Origin: Polyangium spumosum
Lineage (GTDB): Bacteria > Myxococcota_A > Polyangia > Polyangiales > Polyangiaceae
DNA: 64,000 nt
Direction of reading: 5' to 3'
NCBI RefSeq assembly: GCF_009649845.1
Contig: NZ_WJIE01000004.1
Location: forward strand, 558,001 to 622,000
Below the pieces are notes generated by a model. That model saw only the letters and a program-made list of their open reading frames with translations, was not told the origin of the DNA and ran no database searches. Every line of letters starts with the position of its first letter. Positions within the stretch are counted from its first letter, which is position 1. Made by a program: the position numbers and the translations under genes. Positions 52,930 through 61,466 of this stretch are shown one piece after another.

Positions 52930-54024
52930 TTACCCCAGGCGTGACGTGGAGGGCCAGCTTTCCGGCGCGCGGCGGAGCAGGAAGAGCCCGAGCCCGAGGC
53001 CGACGAGGTGGAAGCCGACCTGGGCCGCGTAGAGGACGAACACGAACGCGGCGGCGGGGCCTCGCAGCGCGCTCTCGGGGAAGTACATGGCGAGCGCCAC
53101 GTACGTGGAGAGCTGGAACGCGCCGAAATACCCGGGCCCGGACGGGACGAGGATGCCGATGCCGATGCAGCCCATGGCCACGCAGGCCTCGGCCAGCGTG
53201 ATCCCCGCGAGCCCCGACCCACGCGCGAGCAGCCAGATCCCGGCCGCGTTCACGCCCCAGTAAGCGGCCGTCTCGAGCAGGAAGGGCAAGAGGTGGCGGG
53301 GCGAGGGCAAGAAGCGGATGCCCTGGGCGACGCGGTCGACGATGTCGGCGACACGCTCGCCGAGGCGCTTCGAGGCGAGGCCGAGGATCGCCCGGGTCGC
53401 GCGGCGGGCGAAATCGCGGGCGAAGAAAAAGACGGCCATGGCGACGAACGCCGCGAAGAAGAGGAAAAGCGCGCCATTGGCCGCCTGCGGTACGGCGGCG
53501 ACGGGGACGGGCAGATCGGCGATTCGATCGGGCAGCGGATCGAGCGGCGTGGCGAGGCGGAGGGCGACGAAGAGGATCACGCTGAGCGCGAGGCCATCGA
53601 TGACGCGCTCGGCCCCGACGGTGCCTGTCGCCTCCCAGAGGCGCACGGGTCCGCGGCGGGTGACGAGGTAGGGCCGGACGATCTCGCCGCTGCGAAGCGG
53701 GGAGAGGAGGATGGCGCCGAACCCGACCCAGGAGACGGCGACGACGTCCCGCAGCGAGACATGGCCGAGGGGCCGGAGGAGGTGGCGCCAGCGGGCGGCG
53801 CGGAACCAGTGGACGACGGCGAGCGAGGCCACGTAGGCGACGACGGCCGACGGTTGCAGGAGGTCGAACGAGCTCTTCGGCGGCAGGAGGGGCAGGCCGC
53901 CGCGCAGGAGGACCCAGGCGAGTCCGAGGCCGCAGAGCAGGGAGATGGCGAGGCGAGCGCGCCAGGGTGTTTGGGGGCGCTCGGCGACCGCTTCGGGCTG
54001 GAGAGGCTCGTCCGCTGCGGACAC
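52930..54024 (-). CDS. Lysylphosphatidylglycerol synthase/flippase-like (UPF0104) membrane protein
   Basis: A 364-residue integral membrane protein, about eight helices, matching the flippase-like part of lysylphosphatidylglycerol synthase (MprF) and the UPF0104 family: VVHWFRAARWRHLLRPLG, VGFGAILLSPLRSGEIVRPYLVTRR, GTVGAERVIDGLALSVIL and GIGILVPSGPGYFGAFQL. It probably moves a lipid (perhaps lysyl-PG or a polyprenyl-linked sugar) across the inner membrane; it lacks the synthase part. The start is uncertain: a TTG at 54060 opens the frame; I prefer GTG 54024, which gives MSAADEPLQPE. Confidence 0.85.
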   Translation of the reverse strand: MSAADEPLQPEAVAERPQTPWRARLAISLLCGLGLAWVLLRGGLPLLPPKSSFDLLQPSAVVAYVASLAVVHWFRAARWRHLLRPLGHVSLRDVVAVSWVGFGAILLSPLRSGEIVRPYLVTRRGPVRLWEATGTVGAERVIDGLALSVILFVALRLATPLDPLPDRIADLPVPVAAVPQAANGALFLFFAAFVAMAVFFFARDFARRATRAILGLASKRLGERVADIVDRVAQGIRFLPSPRHLLPFLLETAAYWGVNAAGIWLLARGSGLAGITLAEACVAMGCIGIGILVPSGPGYFGAFQLSTYVALAMYFPESALRGPAAAFVFVLYAAQVGFHLVGLGLGLFLLRRAPESWPSTSRLG

Positions 54025-54085
54025 GGGCGCCAGGGTGGCAGGACGAACGGGTGGGGGCAAGGCGGGAGCGCCCCCGCCGCCTCCT

Positions 54086-54745
54086 CTACTTGAGCTCGAT
54101 CTCGAGCTCGATCTCCAGGTCGTGATCCCTGTTCACGAGGTCGATGGTGTGGGCGATGGAAAACTCGCGGAAGGTCCCCTTCGCCTTCACGAACTTGCCG
54201 GTACCACCGACGATCCTGGCCGTCTCGGGGATGGTGCTCAGCGTGCGGAGCGGCGTCGGGTAGGTGCGGATGAGCTCCCCGGTGGCCAGCATGTCCTCGA
54301 CCTCGGCGAGCAGGACCGTCAGGTCCTCCGTTTGGGCGAGCATGAGCGTGCCTTCATCCATCAGGGTCAGCGTGTACGTGGTGAACGTCCTCGCGTTCGG
54401 CAGGTCGAGCACCTCTTGCTCCGTGCCGAAGCCGCGCAGATTGCCCTGCTCGTCGTACAGCTTGAATGCGAGGAGGAATCCGTCGGCGATCTCGGGCTCG
54501 TCGAAGGTCGGAATGCTCGCCGGAGACGGCGCGAAGAGTCCGCCGGAGGCCATCGTCACGGCAATGACGTCGTCCGTCGAGAACCTGAACGTCTCGACGG
54601 ACGGTTTCTTCGAGGACACGGCCAGGGCGTCCGCCACGACCGCCGCCTCGCCCTCGGGGGCGATCGGCGTGTCCACTCGTGGATCGCAGGCAATGATGAG
54701 CGACGAAATGCAGAGCCCGATGACGGAAATACGATTGGAAAGCAC
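54086..54745 (-). CDS. Lipoprotein with allene-oxide-cyclase/dirigent-like barrel motif
   Basis: A 219-residue lipoprotein (lipobox LIIAC). The mature domain is beta-rich: FLLAFKLYDEQGNLRGFGTEQE, TYTLTLMDEGTLMLAQTEDL, and RIVGGTGKFVKAKGTFREFSIA, the last close to the GGTG-x-F-x-x-A-x-G hairpin found in dirigent and allene-oxide-cyclase barrels, a fold rarely seen in bacteria. A ligand-binding role is likely but unproven. GTG 54745 has AGGAGGGG nine bases upstream. The C-terminal residues alternate Glu and hydrophobic residues (DLEIELEIELK), one final strand. Confidence 0.72.
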   Translation of the reverse strand: MLSNRISVIGLCISSLIIACDPRVDTPIAPEGEAAVVADALAVSSKKPSVETFRFSTDDVIAVTMASGGLFAPSPASIPTFDEPEIADGFLLAFKLYDEQGNLRGFGTEQEVLDLPNARTFTTYTLTLMDEGTLMLAQTEDLTVLLAEVEDMLATGELIRTYPTPLRTLSTIPETARIVGGTGKFVKAKGTFREFSIAHTIDLVNRDHDLEIELEIELK

Positions 54746-54940
54746 GACGATTCCCCTCCTCTTTCGCGGACGGATGTCGACCGGCCGGGGTTGGTGCTCT
54801 AGCATTCGGAGGGTGGGCGCACGCGTCGGGGCGGTACCTCCGACGAACCTGGTGGATCCCTGCCTACCCTGAAGGGGGAAGCGGAGGGGACGTCATCGCG
54901 GCCCCTTCCCGCGCGAGGAAGGTTGCCCTAAAAGCAGGCG

Positions 54941-55711
54941 ATGCTTTCAGGCATCCAGGATCCGGAGACGTGGGTCGCGCTCCTCTCGCTCTGCGCGATG
55001 GAGATCGTGCTGGGCATCGACAACGTCGTGTTCATCTCGATCCTCACGGCGAAGCTGCCGGCGGACAAGAGGGACGGCGTCGGGCGTCTGGGCCTCTTGC
55101 TCGCGCTCGTGATGCGCATCGGCTTGCTCTTCACGATCAGCTTCTTGATGGGCCTGACGAAGCCGCTCTTCACGCTCCCGCTCGCGAACGTGGCCATCTC
55201 GGGCAAGAGCTTGATCCTGCTCGTCGGCGGCCTGTTCTTGATGGCGAAGTCGACGAACGAGATCTACTCGAAGGTCGAGCGGGACGAGGAGGGCGAGCAC
55301 GGCCCCGGGGGCAAGGCGGTGAGCGTGGGGCTCGTGGTCGCGCAGATCCTGGCGCTCGACATCGTGTTCTCGCTCGACTCGGTGATCACGGCGGTCGGCA
55401 TGATCCCGCCCGAGCAGATGTGGGTCATGGTCACGGCGGTCATGGTCTCCGTGGGCGTGATGCTCCTGTTCGCCAAGCCCATCTCGAGCTTCGTGCTCGA
55501 GCACCCGTCGGTGAAGCTCCTGGCGCTCGCGTTCCTCCTGCTGATCGGCGTGATGCTCATCGCCGAGGGCATGGGGCAGAAGATCCCGAAGGGCTACATC
55601 TACTTCGCGATGGCGTTTTCGCTCGGCGTGGAGCTGCTCAACATGCGGTTCCGCGGCAAGAGGCGGAAGAAGAGCGCGCCTTCGGCGGCGGGGCCTTCGG
55701 CGGCGGGCTGA
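54941..55711 (+). CDS. TerC family membrane protein
   Basis: A 256-residue membrane protein with at least seven helices. TerC hallmarks are EIVLGIDNVVFISIL near residue 22, LILLVGGLFLMAKSTNEI and LALDIVFSLDSVITAVGM; the intramembrane Asp residues are thought to carry a metal ion. Homologues help cells handle manganese or tellurite, and may metallate exported enzymes. No ter stress genes surround it, so it is the housekeeping YgaP/Alx/TerC-like kind. The terminal residues are basic then Ser/Pro/Ala-rich. Upstream 135 bp is shared with the divergent lipoprotein gene. Confidence 0.9.
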   Translation: MLSGIQDPETWVALLSLCAMEIVLGIDNVVFISILTAKLPADKRDGVGRLGLLLALVMRIGLLFTISFLMGLTKPLFTLPLANVAISGKSLILLVGGLFLMAKSTNEIYSKVERDEEGEHGPGGKAVSVGLVVAQILALDIVFSLDSVITAVGMIPPEQMWVMVTAVMVSVGVMLLFAKPISSFVLEHPSVKLLALAFLLLIGVMLIAEGMGQKIPKGYIYFAMAFSLGVELLNMRFRGKRRKKSAPSAAGPSAAG

Positions 55712-55839
55712 CCCGGGCGCTTTTTTCACCCGACCTCATCTCACAGATCGCGGCAATGAGGCCTCTCCGCGGAGGCTAGGACATTCTCGCGTCATTGGCG
55801 CCATTGCGATCGTGCGCGCCGGGGAGCACACTGCGTCTG

Positions 55840-55880
55840 ATACGTGATTCACCTGCCGGCTGCTCCGGCAGGTGGCGTAT
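55840..55880 (+). promoter_or_regulatory. Long leader hairpin upstream of the 702-residue gene
   Basis: A 10-bp perfect stem CACCTGCCGG/CCGGCAGGTG with a 5-nt loop, closed at the base by ATACG/CGTAT after a 5:1 internal loop. It ends 78 bp before the ATG at 55959. It may be the 5' leader of that gene or a terminator for TerC. Confidence 0.45.
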
Positions 55881-55958
55881 CGGGGAGGATCGCGCGGGGC
55901 CCGCTGTTCGTGGGCTCAGGGGCGCGCTCGTCCTCGTGCTTCGGAAAGGAGCAATGAC

Positions 55959-58067
55959 ATGGCGCAGTATACTTCTCTCAAGGCGCTCTCCGGCGCTCGT
56001 GGCACTTTTTATAGCCCCGGAGGAGCCCACGTTTATTTCGTCACCGATAACGGCAAGGTGAGCCGCGTCCGGTTCACGCACTCCGAGATCGTCGACCAGG
56101 GCGCGAGGCGAATCACCAAGTCCACCCTCACCCACAACCTCGACGGCGGCACGGACCTCGGGGATATTCGGTGGAGCAATACCCTCGCCCATTCGACCGG
56201 CGCCCTCCAATCGGTCGGCAACGCCCGCATCGCCGCGATGGCGGCGCCCCCTCCGGACGGCTACGCGAACGTCGCGGCCGACACGCTCGAAGAGCTCGCC
56301 ATCGCAGACACCGTGCTGCCCGAGGACGGCACCTCCTCGGAGGGCAATGCCTACGCCGTCCTGACCAGCAAGGGGAACCTCGCGAAGGTCCGCATCTACA
56401 AGGACACCTTGCTGAACCAGACCTGGATGGAGTGGGTCACCTACCGGCTCAGCAAGGAGCCGGAGGACGTGGGCACGGGCTTCGGCGCGCCGACGGATCT
56501 GATCATCAAGAGGAGCCCCGAGGACCTCCTCCTTTACGTGTGCGGCGTCGGCGATTTCGGCGGTTGCGTGTATGTCGCCTTCTCGTCCGCGGCGCTGCTG
56601 AAGCCCGATTTCGGGTGGAACCAGGAGTACATCATCGCCGACGGCCTCGATTCCCCGAAGCAGATGGTGCTCGCGGGCGACGATCGCACGATCTTGCTCG
56701 CCGACGGCGTCACGCTCTGGGCCATCGACTCGGACCTCTACACGCCGGCCGACAAGGTCGACCTCTTCGCGGGCGTCGCGTCTCCCCTCGGCGGGATCAG
56801 CGGCGTCGCGATCGCGAAGGACGGGGTCACCGTGTACCTCTCGAGCAGCACCGACAACAAGGTGCACGTCGGTCAGTTCGATCTCGACACGATGAAGCTG
56901 ACCCTCGATCCGGAGCCGCTCGCGCCGAGCGTGACCCTCGGCCCGGTGGGCACGCTGGCCTGGGCCGACGAGGAGCAGACCGCCCTGCTCGTCGCCGTGG
57001 GGGACGACCCCAATGGCAACAAATTGCTCCGCGTTCCCCTCTCGGATCCGGCCGACATGCAGGACCTGCTCGAGGGCACGGCGGGCGTCGGCGAGCCGCG
57101 CAGCGTCGAGCTCATCGGGCCCCAGCTCTACGTGATGACGAGCAGCGGCGGCGTCGGCGAGCTGAATTGCGGGTTGCCCATCGGCCTCGACGTGCCGCTC
57201 GGCATCGGCTTCGTGCCCTTCCAGTCCATCGTCCAGAGCGGCGAGTTCGAGGGCCTCGCGGACACCACGGACCTCGCCGGGTATTTCTTCAAGGTGCAGA
57301 ATGCGGCCTTCGGCGGCACGATGCATTTCCAGTTGAACCACGCGAAGGCCTACCAGGACGGGCATCGTTACTACCAGATCCGGTTCATCCAGAATGGCGT
57401 CGCCAAGGCGATGACCGCGTCCTTCACCGATGCCAAGTGGAGCCGCACGCTCCTGCGCTTCGAGCCCGCGGCGACGGCGGCGGTGACGGTGGGGAGCCGG
57501 ACGGGTTGTTACCCGGTCCGCGCGCCGGGCGATCTCTGGTACAACGCGCACCTCGGCGCGCTGCTCAACACGACGAGCCTGCCGAACGGCGTGCAGACGC
57601 TCGAGATCACGTTCCTCGACGAGAATGGCGTCGTCTTGGGGGTCTTCTCGCGGAAGATCCGGATCGAGAACGTGGGTTGCGGCTTGAAGTTCCTGAACTT
57701 CCTCATCAATGGGACGCCGCCGTCCTCGGCGTGCGGCGTGTACCAGTACGGGAGCAAGGACGATCCGGTGGTGCTCGAATTCGAGGCGACGTACCCGGGC
57801 ACGATGCCGGCGACCTACAGGCTCGATGTCCGCGTCGGATCGAAGCTGATCACCACGCAGAGCGGGATCTACGACCCGGAGAGCCCGCTCTTCAGCCGAT
57901 CGTTCGACCAGCTCCGCGATCTGATGGGCAAATGCAACATCGCCACGGTCTCCGCGTCGATGTGGATTCACCCGCGGGTGATCAACGGCCACCAGTTCAT
58001 CGGCGGCGCCGGCAAGGGCGCGGCCTTCTCGCTGGTGCCGCTGAGCTTCGACATCGACGAACCCTGA
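55959..58067 (+). CDS. Large protein of unknown function, propeller-like N-terminal half
   Basis: A 702-residue protein with no signal peptide or membrane helix. The first 400 residues carry short strand-rich units with Gly/Asp turns (LLLYVCGVGDFGGCVYVAFSS, MVLAGDDRTILLADGVTLWAIDSD, GVAIAKDGVTVYLSSSTDNKVHVGQFD), resembling a beta propeller. The second half looks like two immunoglobulin-like or jelly-roll domains (HFQLNHAKAYQDGHRYYQIRFIQNG, TYRLDVRVGSKLITTQSG) with several Cys. I do not know the family. ATG 55959 is fixed by AAGGAG at a good distance. It converges on the next gene, with a hairpin terminator between. Confidence 0.7.
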   Translation: MAQYTSLKALSGARGTFYSPGGAHVYFVTDNGKVSRVRFTHSEIVDQGARRITKSTLTHNLDGGTDLGDIRWSNTLAHSTGALQSVGNARIAAMAAPPPDGYANVAADTLEELAIADTVLPEDGTSSEGNAYAVLTSKGNLAKVRIYKDTLLNQTWMEWVTYRLSKEPEDVGTGFGAPTDLIIKRSPEDLLLYVCGVGDFGGCVYVAFSSAALLKPDFGWNQEYIIADGLDSPKQMVLAGDDRTILLADGVTLWAIDSDLYTPADKVDLFAGVASPLGGISGVAIAKDGVTVYLSSSTDNKVHVGQFDLDTMKLTLDPEPLAPSVTLGPVGTLAWADEEQTALLVAVGDDPNGNKLLRVPLSDPADMQDLLEGTAGVGEPRSVELIGPQLYVMTSSGGVGELNCGLPIGLDVPLGIGFVPFQSIVQSGEFEGLADTTDLAGYFFKVQNAAFGGTMHFQLNHAKAYQDGHRYYQIRFIQNGVAKAMTASFTDAKWSRTLLRFEPAATAAVTVGSRTGCYPVRAPGDLWYNAHLGALLNTTSLPNGVQTLEITFLDENGVVLGVFSRKIRIENVGCGLKFLNFLINGTPPSSACGVYQYGSKDDPVVLEFEATYPGTMPATYRLDVRVGSKLITTQSGIYDPESPLFSRSFDQLRDLMGKCNIATVSASMWIHPRVINGHQFIGGAGKGAAFSLVPLSFDIDEP

Positions 58068-58091
58068 ACCACTCGCCGATTCGCCCCCCGT

Positions 58092-58120
58092 CCGCCCTTC
58101 GCGCATGCCGCGAAGGGCGG
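58092..58120. terminator. Bidirectional hairpin terminator
   Basis: A 12-bp perfect stem CCGCCCTTCGCG/CGCGAAGGGCGG with a 5-nt loop, extended by C-run/G-run pairing outside. It separates the convergent 702-residue and 256-residue genes. Confidence 0.75.
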
Positions 58121-58133
58121 GCGGGGGCGCCCC

Positions 58134-58904
58134 CTATTCTTTCCCCGGCTCCACGATCGGCGGCGTCGGCTCCGAGTCTTCCGCCTCGGGCAGCCCTGCG
58201 CGTCGCCGCGCCGTTGGCCTTACGCGGTCGGCGAGCGTGGATTGCGCGGCCATCGTGAACAGCCCGGCCAGCGTATCGGCGACGCCGGGATATACCTTCC
58301 CCCAGCGCGACATGAGCTCGTCTTTTGCGGTTTGCGTGAGCTGCGCCTCCCGCTTTTCGCGCTCCACGTGGTCGAGGGACGTGCGCAGCGCGGTCATGGC
58401 GAGCGAGAGGTCGTCGGCGGCGGCGATGGGAGCGAGCGTCAGGCTCTTGATTTTGGGCTGCTCGGTGAGCGGCCGCTTCCGCAGGAGGGTCTCGGCGTTT
58501 CCGGCGAGCGCGAGCAGGAGCTGCGGATCCTCGGGCAGGGCGCTGTCGAGCCCGTACGCCTCGGCGACGGCGGGGCCATAACTGCGGACGACGAGCTCGC
58601 GCAGCGATGCATAGACGTTTTTCAATTCGGCGATGTGCTCCTCGCGCTCGGCGCGGAACCCGTCGTCGTCGGCGAGCTCGGTGGCGTGGTCGCGATCGGC
58701 GTCCTCGAGCGCCGTGGCATAACGACCCATCGAATTGCCCACGGCCGTGATGACATCGGCGACCGTGAGGGTCTCCGGCACGCCATCGGGGAAGAGCAGC
58801 TTCTCGAGCGCCGGCGCCACCTGGGGCCCGTGCACCGTCGCCGCGGTCTGCACATATCGCGCGATGACCACACGATCGGCGACCATCTTGGAGACTTTAC
58901 TCAT
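58134..58904 (-). CDS. Helical protein of unknown function
   Basis: A 256-residue, acidic, almost wholly helical cytoplasmic protein (TAVGNSMGRYATALEDADRDHATELADDDGFRAEREEHIAEL...) with a middle TLAPIAAADDLSLAMTALRTSLDHVEREKREAQL and a Pro/Glu-rich end. I recognise no family. An unusually strong ribosome site (GGGAGGTGAC) precedes ATG 58904, so it may be produced in quantity. Upstream lies a 421-bp non-coding region that includes the G-rich tract. Its convergent neighbour is the large unrecognised protein; a joint role cannot be shown. Confidence 0.7.
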   Translation of the reverse strand: MSKVSKMVADRVVIARYVQTAATVHGPQVAPALEKLLFPDGVPETLTVADVITAVGNSMGRYATALEDADRDHATELADDDGFRAEREEHIAELKNVYASLRELVVRSYGPAVAEAYGLDSALPEDPQLLLALAGNAETLLRKRPLTEQPKIKSLTLAPIAAADDLSLAMTALRTSLDHVEREKREAQLTQTAKDELMSRWGKVYPGVADTLAGLFTMAAQSTLADRVRPTARRRAGLPEAEDSEPTPPIVEPGKE

Positions 58905-59325
58905 GTCACCTCCCTTTCAAGGTCGAAGGTGGCCGGTGTAACACAGCAGAGGTCGGCGAGGAAACGGTTTTCTGCAGGAGGGGCGGAAGGAGGAAGGAGG
59001 AGTTGGAAGCTGGGACACGTGTTTTGGTTTGAAATATAGGAGATGGCTCACGTCCGGAAGGCGTGTGTGAGGCGCGTCGGGGCGCGTCGGGGGAGGAGGG
59101 ACGCGGGTTTCAGCGGGGGAAGAGCGCGTCGGGCGGGAAGGGAGGAGGGGCTCGGCCGGGGAAGAGCGCGGCGGGCGGGAAGGGACGGGAGGGGGCGAGC
59201 GGTGAGAGGCGCGGGGGGCGAGGCGGGAGGGGGATGCGGATCTGGGAGGGGCGCGGCGGGGGCGCAGGCGAGGGGATCAGGGGGCGGGAGGGGAGGGGCG
59301 GGGCAGGCGGGGAGGGGGTGCGGCT
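58905..59325. other. 421-bp non-coding region with G-rich tract and 28-bp repeat
   Basis: No gene of its own is supported here. From about 59080 the plus strand is extremely G-rich, with dozens of G3-G6 runs that fit G-quadruplex spacing. Two 28-bp copies differing at one base lie at 59116-59143 and 59158-59185 (42-bp period). A frame opening at 59063 is purely low-complexity and is not called. Nearer the downstream gene, 58905-59040 is less biased and should hold the promoter of the 256-residue gene (TATATT on the minus strand near 59035). Confidence 0.8.
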
Positions 59326-59892
59326 TCAAGACTTTTGCGGGATCACGACCTGCCCCGTCCAGATACGGGCGAAATCGGGGCGTGAGATGGATAAGGGCTG
59401 TCCCTCGCGCGGATACCAGGGATCCAGGTAGCGGTAGCCTCCGGTGAAGCTCTCGACCAGCACGATCGCGTGGTGCGGATGCTGGGGGATGCGGCGGCTC
59501 AAGTCTTCACGCTTGTGGATGTCCTCGGGCGATCGACGCATGAGGGCGCCAAAGCGTGATTTCGCGGCCGGAGGATGCCGTTCGTGGTGCATGGTCATCG
59601 GACCGGGGTAGACGTCGACCATGAGCCAGGTGCCTTGTCCCAGGTACGCGTCGAGCAGCATGCGCTCCTCGGATTTGTCCCAATCGAGGTATCGGAACTT
59701 CCAGTCCGTGATCCTGGCTGCGAGCCGCAATCCCGCCGCAGGTTCGAGATCGCGCCGGATGGCGCCCTCGTCCGGATCGACGCCGAGCCACCGCTGGAGG
59801 ATACATACACACGCAACGACGCATCCGTCGGCGACGGCTTGCTCCTGGTGAAACACGGCCGGGCTGCGCCGCGAGGTCTTCGCACGGGCCAT
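59326..59892 (-). CDS. C39-like (papain-fold) cysteine peptidase
   Basis: A 188-residue soluble protein that fits the peptidase C39-like pattern: an oxyanion Gln (Q18) six residues before Cys (C24, in ADGCVVACVCIL), a late His in PHHAIVLVES and an Asp/Trp in YRYLDPWYP. C39 proteins usually cleave bacteriocin leaders after Gly-Gly, or are stand-alone peptidases of unknown target; no transporter is fused here. The start is ATG 59892, after removal of an Arg-rich leader read upstream. It follows the XRE/ImmA gene by 19 bp on the same strand, so the two are probably one unit. Substrate unknown. Confidence 0.72.
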   Translation of the reverse strand: MARAKTSRRSPAVFHQEQAVADGCVVACVCILQRWLGVDPDEGAIRRDLEPAAGLRLAARITDWKFRYLDWDKSEERMLLDAYLGQGTWLMVDVYPGPMTMHHERHPPAAKSRFGALMRRSPEDIHKREDLSRRIPQHPHHAIVLVESFTGGYRYLDPWYPREGQPLSISRPDFARIWTGQVVIPQKS

Positions 59893-59911
59893 GACGAGAA
59901 GCCGGCGCCGT

Positions 59912-61396
59912 CTACGACGAAGTGGCGCGTGCACGCTTGCGCGCACCGCGCCGGGACGAAGGGGCGGGGCGATCGAGGACGCTGTCGATGATCTCGAAGC
60001 CACGCGTGACCCGAACGAACCCTGCGGGGCGTACGGAGCCCTGGTCGCAAGCCTCGACGACCATCACTTGAAAGCCATACGGCTCGCGCAGCACGACCGC
60101 GGCGTGGAGGCACTCGTACCCCGGCGTCTCTTGCAGGTACCCATCGACGCGCGAGCGCGCCTTGTCTTCGGGCGAGCGCAGCGGCGCGCGCTGGGCGTCG
60201 TCGAGCTCGGCGTGGGGGGGAAGCTCGTCCGTGAGCCCGAGGCCGAGATAATCGCGGGCAGTCACGGGATCGATGGCGCCGCGCGCGAGGGCGCGCAGCG
60301 CGAGGTCCTGGAGCGCACCCGCGCGTAGCCCGATGGCCCCGCGGTGGACGTCCGGGTGCTCGGATGGCGTGGGAGGAAGGTATTTGCGTGTGAGCATCAC
60401 GCGGCGCGCGTCGGGGGGAAGACGATACACGTTCTTCAGCACGTTGATCGCGGTCTCACGGCCGACGCCGTAATGATGGCTCACGGCGACGATGGCTTCC
60501 TCCGAGGTCGCGTCCGTGCGCCCCACGAGCTGCCGGACGCCCTCGGGCGGGGCGAGGAAATACGCGGCGAACGCGCTGGCGCGGCGCTCGATGCTCTCGA
60601 AATCGTCGAAGAGGTGAAACCGACGATAGGACCTCCGCCGGGCCCCTTCCTCGTCCCCCGCCGGCGGCCTCGGGCTGAACAGGACGAACCCGCGTGGCCG
60701 GCTTTCGCTGAGCACGTTCCGATCGAAGACGAGGTGACACAGCTCGTGGGCGAGCGTCATGCGGGTGCGCCAGAAGAGCTCGGCGCCGCCGACGAGGTTG
60801 ACGAGAATGGCGGGCGCGGGGCCACGCGCCGAGGCTCCATCGATGTCGCGATCGAGCTCGTCGGGGCTGACCCAGAGGATGTCGACGCCGAGCCGGCGCT
60901 CGAGCAGGTCGATCATGGAGGGAATGGGATCGAGGCCCAGGCCGAGGTGCGCGCGGAGGGATCGAGCGAGGCGCTCGGCGCCATGCGGCGGGGGCGAGGC
61001 GTCGATGGGCCGCGCTTTGAGGCCATTCAGGAGGGAGCTGTCGCGAGGCTCGTGGAGAAGGTCGCGCAGATCGGCGATGTCGCGGGCCGTGCGGACGAAC
61101 TCCCCGAGGACGCGGTGGGCCTCGGCGCTCGCGAGCTCGTCGAGGCTGCTGGGCGTCTGAATCGAGCGAAGGAGCAAGCCCATGGGCGCATGCCGGGCTT
61201 CACCGGCGAGGAAGCGCTTCAGGGACAGGCCAAAGGTCTGGGCGTAACGGTCGAGCAGGGCGGGGGAAGCTTCGTCCTTGCCGTTCTCGATACGACGGAG
61301 GCCGTCCGTCGAGAGGCCGAGGAGACGCGCCATGGCGTGCTCCGAGAGCTTGGCCGCCTGTCTGGCGTCACGGACGATCGCGGGGATGGAGAGCAT
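59912..61396 (-). CDS. XRE regulator fused to ImmA/IrrE metallopeptidase domain
   Basis: A 494-residue protein with XRE helix-turn-helix (residues about 3-60, KLSEHAMARLLGLSTDGLRRIENG) followed by an ImmA/IrrE (DUF955) zinc peptidase domain with H217-E-L-C-H221 and later SIERRASAFAAYFLAP. This fusion occurs in regulators related to phage and mobile-element control, stress and toxin-antitoxin modules. The last 190 residues (after about 300) hold no family I recognise. The start at ATG 61396 is next to the HTH; a Cys/Pro-rich upstream extension is not coding. The C39-like peptidase gene comes 19 bp later. The partner or client of the peptidase is not visible. Confidence 0.85.
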   Translation of the reverse strand: MLSIPAIVRDARQAAKLSEHAMARLLGLSTDGLRRIENGKDEASPALLDRYAQTFGLSLKRFLAGEARHAPMGLLLRSIQTPSSLDELASAEAHRVLGEFVRTARDIADLRDLLHEPRDSSLLNGLKARPIDASPPPHGAERLARSLRAHLGLGLDPIPSMIDLLERRLGVDILWVSPDELDRDIDGASARGPAPAILVNLVGGAELFWRTRMTLAHELCHLVFDRNVLSESRPRGFVLFSPRPPAGDEEGARRRSYRRFHLFDDFESIERRASAFAAYFLAPPEGVRQLVGRTDATSEEAIVAVSHHYGVGRETAINVLKNVYRLPPDARRVMLTRKYLPPTPSEHPDVHRGAIGLRAGALQDLALRALARGAIDPVTARDYLGLGLTDELPPHAELDDAQRAPLRSPEDKARSRVDGYLQETPGYECLHAAVVLREPYGFQVMVVEACDQGSVRPAGFVRVTRGFEIIDSVLDRPAPSSRRGARKRARATSS

Positions 61397-61466
61397 CGTA
61401 CAGTGTTGAGGATAGGGGTAGCACGGAGGCCGGCAGGCCATCTACACCGGGGCGCGAGCGCCCCTT

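Noticed and set aside
59063-59431. A 122-codon open frame in the G-rich tract
   Set aside because: Its product is only Gly, Arg, Lys and Ala with no folded pattern, it runs over the end of the C39-like gene, and there is no ribosome site.
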